DNA of 27,571 bases from Thioalkalivibrio nitratireducens (GTDB taxonomy: Bacteria > Pseudomonadota > Gammaproteobacteria > Ectothiorhodospirales > Ectothiorhodospiraceae): NCBI GenBank assembly GCA_011390385.1, contig JAABSN010000022.1, positions 1 to 27,571 on the forward strand. Reading direction: 5' to 3'. A model generated the notes under the pieces. That model ran no database searches and was not told the DNA's origin. It saw only the letters and a list, made by a program, of their open reading frames with translations. Below, in pieces: positions 23,416-27,571 of this stretch (the first letter of the stretch is position 1; each line of letters starts with the position of its first letter). Both the position numbers and the translations under genes were made by a program.

Positions 23416-24264
23416 ATGTTGGCCGGACTGAAATCGCGGGCCTATTTATCGTTCCGGGTTATGGTCATTGGCAACATGCTTCTGTGTTGCATCACTGTGG
23501 ACGGCAATGAATTGCCGCTTTGGGAGGCTGGCCTCGGCATTGCTCCAATCAGCTTCCCAGAATACCGTGGCTCGAGCGCGCAACGGCAGTATCTTATGCC
23601 ATTTCCCTACGTGATTTACCGCGGCGAGACCGTCGAAGTGGACCGTGGCAGCATTCGCGGCCTGTTGATAGATGATCAGCGATTCGAACTCGGCCTGAGC
23701 ATCAATGGTGCGGTACCTGTCGAGAGCACTGATGACGGCCCCCGTAGCGGGACGCCCGATCTGGATCCAGTAGTGGAAATGGGCGTTTCTTTAGGCTGGT
23801 TGCTTGGCCAAGGAAACGCGGGGCGAACTCGCCTCCGGCTTCCAGTGCGCGCCGTCATCGCCACGGCCCTGGCATCAGCGCGCCACGTGGGATGGAAAGC
23901 TGAGCCCCAGTTGCACGCCGAAACAAAGGAAATCCCCGGACGATGGAATCTGAGCGTTGCGACGGGTCCCGTTTTCGCGGACAGCGAATATCACGGATAC
24001 TATTTCGATGTCGCTCCGGAGTTTGCCACTTCCGGAAGGCCCGCTTACAGGGCGGGAGGGGGCTACAGTGGCTGGAGCGTGACGGCATCGGCAAGTCGCC
24101 GAGTGGACAGTATCTGGCTTGGTGCTTTTCTGCGTTACGACAACCTAGAGGGCACCAGCTTTGCTGATAGCCCTCTGGTGGAAACCACGCATGCTGCCAT
24201 GGCGGGGATTGGCGTAGCTTGGGTCTTTAAGCAATCGTCTCGGCCGGCAGTACGCCGATGGTAA
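23416..24264 (+). CDS. MipA/OmpV family outer-membrane protein (right copy)
   Basis: This 282-residue MipA/OmpV protein is a paralogue of 1091-1909. Shared blocks include WEAGLGIAPISFPEYRG, PFPYVIYRGE, TPDLDPVVEMGVSLGW, GGYSGW and RYDNLEGTSFADSPLVET. GAGG lies six bases before the ATG. The signal segment (MVIGNMLLCCITVDG) has a Cys pair and no clean AXA site, so the cleavage point is uncertain; a Met at residue 16 is an alternative start. It follows a 221-base gap after the lipoprotein gene and precedes a small barrel gene, repeating the left-flank gene pair. It might be a porin-like or assembly factor for the pigment-bearing outer membrane, but no evidence fixes this. Confidence 0.83.
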   Translation: MLAGLKSRAYLSFRVMVIGNMLLCCITVDGNELPLWEAGLGIAPISFPEYRGSSAQRQYLMPFPYVIYRGETVEVDRGSIRGLLIDDQRFELGLSINGAVPVESTDDGPRSGTPDLDPVVEMGVSLGWLLGQGNAGRTRLRLPVRAVIATALASARHVGWKAEPQLHAETKEIPGRWNLSVATGPVFADSEYHGYYFDVAPEFATSGRPAYRAGGGYSGWSVTASASRRVDSIWLGAFLRYDNLEGTSFADSPLVETTHAAMAGIGVAWVFKQSSRPAVRRW

Positions 24265-24463
24265 GTTCGGAATATACGGAGCAGGCGCCGAAGTGTGGAA
24301 CGCGTCACTCTTCGCGACCGGTGCTACAGCTTAACGTGCCGATGTGCCGCCCAGGAGATGGCAATGCTGGCAATTCCCATGGCGACGGCTAGTTAAGGAT
24401 TGCAGGAGCTTACATCACCGCATGGCAGCGGTTTCACTCTCCGTCATATGAAAGGAAGCAGAC

Positions 24464-25012
24464 ATGATCAAGCGATTAGCATCCGGCATCGTTGCGATGG
24501 CGTTCCTCGCAACCCCAGCTCTCAGCGCTCCGCCAACAAGTAGCGGCTTTTTCATCGGCGGCGCCTTCGGCACGTCGGAGTTTGACGATGACGGCGCGTT
24601 TTCCTGGTTACGATTTGACGACTCTGACACTTCTTTTGGGGTCTTCGCCGGTTATAAGTTCTTCCGCTACTTCGCAGTGGAAGCTAGGTACGGAGACCTC
24701 GGCACCTACTCGATCAGCGATGGCTTTGCGACTGAGACATTTGACGTCAGCGTGGTTTCTGCCCACGCCGTCGGCATCATCCCGTTTGGACAAACAGGCT
24801 GGGAGCTTTACGGCCAACTCGGTGTAGGGCAGGTCGACCTGAAATGCGCAGGATGCAGTGATGAAACCGCCGGCAGCGCTGGTCTGGGAGTTCGCTTTTC
24901 ACCAACAAGGCAACTCGCGATCGGTGTCCAGGTAGATGCCTATGCTTGGGAGGATGACTACTACGATTTCAGCGTCGCTACCATGCAGGCCGTAATCCAG
25001 TATTCGTTCTGA
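24464..25012 (+). CDS. Small outer-membrane beta-barrel protein (right copy)
   Basis: The 182-residue product has a cleavable signal peptide (after PALSA), an N-terminal strand GFFIGGAFGTSEF and alternating strand segments ending in IQYSF with the C-terminal Phe typical of BAM substrates. A Cys pair in DLKCAGCSDE may form a disulfide or bind metal in a loop, a feature missing in the left copy. AAAGGAAG precedes the ATG. It follows the right MipA gene by 199 bases, a wider gap than in the left pair. Overall fold is OmpA-like, eight strands; function unknown. Confidence 0.78.
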   Translation: MIKRLASGIVAMAFLATPALSAPPTSSGFFIGGAFGTSEFDDDGAFSWLRFDDSDTSFGVFAGYKFFRYFAVEARYGDLGTYSISDGFATETFDVSVVSAHAVGIIPFGQTGWELYGQLGVGQVDLKCAGCSDETAGSAGLGVRFSPTRQLAIGVQVDAYAWEDDYYDFSVATMQAVIQYSF

Positions 25013-25243
25013 GGGAACAAACCGGGGAACTTCCGGCTGACCTCTACTATGATTAACGATAACCAGTCATGGGGGGCAGGAGCGTAACACCAGTATCATC
25101 TTGAGCAGAACGACTCGACATGGCTCTTGCGGAACTCAGTACCGTATAGCCGATTGCGGCTCGAGGAATGAGATCTCCTCTGGTATGGAAGCACGAATAC
25201 GTGCTCTTTAGTTGGCAATTCCGTCGCGCCAAATGCCCCACCC

Positions 25244-25265
25244 AACCCGCCCCCGAGCGGGTTTT
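25244..25265 (+). terminator. Hairpin with T-tract, likely intrinsic terminator
   Basis: AACCCGC (25244-25250) pairs with GCGGGTT (25257-25263) around a six-base loop and is followed by two further T residues, giving TTTT at the end of the stem. It lies 230 bases after the right barrel gene and 28 bases before the next ATG, in a region (25013-25292) without a visible gene. It probably ends transcription from the pigment side. Confidence 0.6.
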
Positions 25266-25292
25266 CCTTTGCCTGCAATAAGGAGAACCAAC

Positions 25293-25503
25293 ATGAAAAT
25301 CTTCGACTCCCTTTCATCCCTGGACCAGATCCGGGGATCGCCGCTCAGTACTATGCTTCAGGGCATCGTCGCAGGAATGCTCGGCCATCTCCACTATGAC
25401 CCCGCCGATGCCGGCTACGTGGTGTTAGTCGAGGAGAGCGACATCGATCGCCACTTGGCAGACCTATGCCTGCCCTATCGCCTGTGCGAGGTGCCGTTCG
25501 GTG
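25293..25503 (+). pseudogene. Truncated hypothetical gene, 5' part only
   Basis: An ATG at 25293 with AAGGAG seven bases upstream opens a convincing coding region of about 70 codons: MKIFDSLSSLDQIRG, then YVVLVEESDIDRHLADL and PYRLCEVPFG. This resembles short proteins of unknown function in accessory DNA. After residue 70 the frame runs on to 25640 but only as an out-of-frame shadow of the PIN sequence. The gene seems cut and joined to another gene near 25503, so its C-terminus is lost. Confidence 0.6.
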
Positions 25504-25773
25504 CTGCTGCGGCAAAAAAAAATCGCGAAATTCCACGGCGTGGGCGAACCCGAAGTCGACCGGATGTTAGTGGAGCTGACCGCAAACGCCATCTGGCGCG
25601 AGCTAGGTCACGCGTCACCCGCGCCCGACCCGGGCGATGATCACCTGTGGGCGTTGCTCGCCGCTCATGACGACAGCATCCTCATCACCGGGGATCGATT
25701 GCTGCAGAGGAAACCGCAGGCAGCCAGTCGAGTGATTTCCCCGTCGGCATGGGTGGAGATCGTTGCTCGCTAG
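25501..25773 (+). pseudogene. PIN-domain (VapC-like) gene fragment, 5'-truncated
   Basis: This frame encodes the C-terminal half of a PIN-type ribonuclease domain: KKIAKFHGVGEPEVDRMLVE, then DPGDDHLWALLAAHDDSILI and TGDRLL with the conserved acidic residues, ending in SPSAWVEIV. The N-terminal strand with the first catalytic Asp is absent, so the toxin cannot be active. It overlaps the truncated hypothetical gene and the junction includes a nine-A run (25514-25522). No antitoxin gene is adjacent. Confidence 0.65.
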
Positions 25774-25887
25774 CGAGTGTGGCTGGTCAGCACTGGCCGC
25801 GCCCGGCCGCTGCGACGCAGGCGGCGCCATATTGCCGGCAAGGCGGGGACGATGGAGAATCAATGGGTTTCGGACCAGGAGGCCCCG

Positions 25888-27072
25888 GTGCACAGACACA
25901 GCAGATCCATCAGAGCAACAGCCGTTGCGCTTGTCGTCGGGCTGGCCGGTTGCGCGACGCCACCCGAGAGACTCGACCCGCCGCCGGCGGAATTTGCAGA
26001 GGTGACGCAGATCCCCGGCATTCCCGGGGCGCGGCAGTGGGGCGATGAGCCGCCTCGCGAGCTGCAGGACTGGCTGAGCTTGGCGCCGGAGGCGTTGCGC
26101 GGCGGGCACGACGGCGTGATGGGTCGCGAGCACGACTACCTGGTGATCTCGGGCGGCGGCGGCAACGGCGCGTTCGGCGCCGGGCTGCTGGCAGGCTGGT
26201 CGAAGCACGGTTCGCGGCCGCAGTTCCAGATCGTGTCCGGCGTCAGCACAGGCGCCCTGATCGCACCGTTCGCCTTCCTCGGACCGGCCTACGACGGAAC
26301 GCTGCGCGAGATTTATACCCTCTATTCGACGGCCGACCTCGTCAAGTCCCGCAGCGCCCTGGCGATCGTGCGCGGTGACGCCGCGTTCGACAACACCCGC
26401 CTCCGGGCGCTCATCGCGCTCTACCTCGATGATTCGGTCATCGCGGCCATCGCGGCCGAGGGGGCGAAGGGCCGGTCGCTGTTCGTCGGGACCACCAACC
26501 TGGACGCCGGGCGCCCGGTGGTTTGGGACATCACGCGCATCGCGGCCAGCGGCTCGCCCCGGGCCCGCAAGCTCATCCACGACGTCATTCTCGCCTCCAC
26601 CGCCATCCCGGGGCCCTTCCCGCCAGTGATGATCGAAGTCCAGGCGGGCGCGGGGCGTTACCACGAGATGCACGTCGACGGCGGCGTCACCTCCCAGCTG
26701 TTCCTGGCGCCAACAGGCATCGACTGGCGCAAGGTGATGGAGCGGCTCGAGGTGCAAGGGCCACCGGGCCTCTACGTGATCCGAAACGCACGCGTGGGGC
26801 AGGAGTCCGAGGCAGTGCCGCGCCGCCTGGCGGCGATAATGAAGCGCACCGTTTCGACGCTGACCAATGCCCAGGGAATCAGCGACATTGCCAAGCTCTA
26901 CGCCATGTCGATCGAGCATGGCTTTGATTACCACCTCGCCTACATCCCGGAGAGCTTCGACGGCGAAGCAAGCGAGACCTTCGACCGCGCCTACATGACG
27001 AAGCTGTTCGAGTACGGCTACGAGCTCGGCCGCACCGGGCGGCAGTGGACGCTGGTGCCGACGGGCGAGTGA
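25888..27072 (+). CDS. Patatin-like phospholipase, lipoprotein
   Basis: This predicted lipoprotein of 394 residues carries a patatin hydrolase domain. The oxyanion loop is ISGGGGNGAFGAGLL (about 93), the nucleophile elbow is VSGVSTGALIAP (GxSxG, Ser near 122) and the catalytic Asp is in HVDGGVTSQ (about 267), so the Ser-Asp dyad is intact. The GTG at 25888 is chosen because AGGAGG lies five bases upstream and the protein then starts with a basic leader and lipobox VGLAGC; an ATG at 25852 would add 12 polar residues. It would cleave acyl esters in the envelope. The codon use is GC-richer than in neighbouring genes. No link to the pigment pathway is evident. Confidence 0.88.
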   Translation: MHRHSRSIRATAVALVVGLAGCATPPERLDPPPAEFAEVTQIPGIPGARQWGDEPPRELQDWLSLAPEALRGGHDGVMGREHDYLVISGGGGNGAFGAGLLAGWSKHGSRPQFQIVSGVSTGALIAPFAFLGPAYDGTLREIYTLYSTADLVKSRSALAIVRGDAAFDNTRLRALIALYLDDSVIAAIAAEGAKGRSLFVGTTNLDAGRPVVWDITRIAASGSPRARKLIHDVILASTAIPGPFPPVMIEVQAGAGRYHEMHVDGGVTSQLFLAPTGIDWRKVMERLEVQGPPGLYVIRNARVGQESEAVPRRLAAIMKRTVSTLTNAQGISDIAKLYAMSIEHGFDYHLAYIPESFDGEASETFDRAYMTKLFEYGYELGRTGRQWTLVPTGE

Positions 27073-27102
27073 CGCGGTATTGGCAAGTTAATGACTCCCG
27101 AC

Positions 27103-27116
27103 CGCAGAAATCTGCG
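27103..27116. repeat. Short perfect inverted repeat near the right IS copy
   Basis: CGCAGA and TCTGCG pair around a two-base spacer just downstream of the patatin stop and eight bases before the IS6 transposase stop. It may be part of the insertion-sequence end or a small terminator stem; I cannot identify the terminal repeat of the IS with confidence. Confidence 0.3.
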
Positions 27117-27124
27117 ACCTGGTT

Positions 27125-27571
27125 TCAAGCGACTGCCTTACTCCATTCTGTAAACGCACTGACCCTAAGATCACGATAATGTTTAGCCCTGACCAGATGT
27201 CTACCCAGATTGAATAGATTAGACACTGCGGCATGCGCACCCAAGAATCTCTGCGCCTGTTTCACTGACTTGAACTTACGCATTCCCCGTTCCCGCGCCC
27301 TGGTCGCTTCGTGAGATTGTTCAGCGCGGTTATTGGCATACTGATCCGTAACGTGGATCGCATCAGGCGTTACCTCGCGATGTGCCACAGGATAACTTCG
27401 CAACTTATCCGTCACGACCTTCCTGGGTTCACTGCCATGCGAGCTCAGTAGCCGTTTGAAAAAGCGCTTTGCAGCAGCTCCATCTCGCCGGGCCTGCAAG
27501 AAAACATCAACCACTTCTCTGTCCTGATCAACGGCCCGCCAAAGATAGTGTTGCTTGCCGTTTATCTTCAC
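27125..27571 (-). CDS. IS6-family transposase, partial at the window edge
   Basis: The minus strand encodes at least 148 residues of an IS6-type transposase that continues beyond the right edge, so the apparent GTG start at 27571 is only the window limit. Catalytic motifs are VTDKLRSY (second Asp) and NNRAEQSHEATRARER (Glu); the first Asp region lies just outside. The C-terminal FKSVKQAQRFLGAHAAVSN block is typical. It lies in the same orientation as the remnant at 1-452 and matches it over 404 bases with moderate divergence. The stop is at 27125-27127. Unlike the left copy it may be complete. Confidence 0.85.
   Translation of the reverse strand: MKINGKQHYLWRAVDQDREVVDVFLQARRDGAAAKRFFKRLLSSHGSEPRKVVTDKLRSYPVAHREVTPDAIHVTDQYANNRAEQSHEATRARERGMRKFKSVKQAQRFLGAHAAVSNLFNLGRHLVRAKHYRDLRVSAFTEWSKAVA

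Noticed and set aside
25615..26934. Minus-strand open frame of 439 codons opposite the patatin gene
   Set aside because: It is an antisense shadow in GC-rich DNA: its residues are low-complexity His/Arg/Gly-rich, and the plus strand carries an intact patatin domain.
1..27571. CRISPR arrays, tRNA or rRNA genes
   Set aside because: I scanned for regularly spaced direct repeats and for tRNA-like cloverleaf ends and saw none; a dedicated scan was not possible.

Overview
The window is about 27.6 kb of moderately GC-rich bacterial DNA. It is dominated by a nearly complete aryl polyene (APE) pigment cluster of the xanthomonadin type. Outer-membrane beta-barrels, many lipoproteins, a LolA-like carrier and LpxL-type acylation show a Gram-negative host. 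The APE gene set, the CPA2 antiporter and the Sbal_3080-like lipoprotein suggest a gammaproteobacterium. I cannot name the genus from sequence alone.

Layout, left to right. (1) 1-452 is a 5'-truncated IS6-family transposase remnant. (2) 497-2448 (minus) holds a SHOCT lipoprotein, a MipA/OmpV protein and a small beta-barrel. (3) 2449-2924 has no intact gene but carries a decayed coding tail. (4) 2925-4127 (plus) is a CPA2 cation:proton antiporter. (5) 10607 down to 4144 (minus) is a tightly coupled APE operon: PlsC acyltransferase, ACP, COG4648 membrane protein, ApeI-like dehydratase, GT2 glycosyltransferase, hotdog thioesterase, ApeP-like dehydratase, ketoreductase, ApeO-like ketosynthase and a lipoprotein. 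It ends at a hairpin plus T-tract that lies inside the 3' end of the antiporter gene. (6) 10677-14826 (plus, divergent) encodes a phosphopantetheinyl transferase, an ApeR-like ketosynthase, an ApeC-like chain-length factor and a halogenase-family flavoprotein. (7) 20241 down to 14851 (minus) encodes a second ACP, an AMP-forming ligase, an LpxL-like acyltransferase, a LolA-like lipoprotein and an MMPL/RND exporter. (8) 20395-23194 (plus, divergent) encodes a second halogenase-family flavoprotein, a chorismatase and a lipoprotein. (9) 23416-25012 is a second MipA plus beta-barrel pair, paralogous to the left pair. (10) 25293-27571 is scrambled accessory DNA: a truncated hypothetical gene joined to a truncated PIN gene, a patatin-like lipoprotein, and a second IS6 transposase in the same orientation as the first.

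Inferred pathway: the chorismatase makes a hydroxybenzoate starter from chorismate, and the AMP ligase loads it on an ACP that the PPTase has activated. ApeO/ApeC and ApeR ketosynthases, the ketoreductase and the ApeI/ApeP dehydratases extend it into a conjugated polyene. One or both flavoproteins may halogenate the aryl ring. The thioesterase, two acyltransferases and the glycosyltransferase would release the polyene and attach it to a lipid or sugar carrier. The MMPL exporter, LolA-like protein and lipoproteins would deliver it to the outer membrane. The main novelty is the combination of two halogenase-like enzymes and a dedicated chorismatase in one APE locus, bracketed by duplicated outer-membrane gene pairs and diverged IS6 copies.
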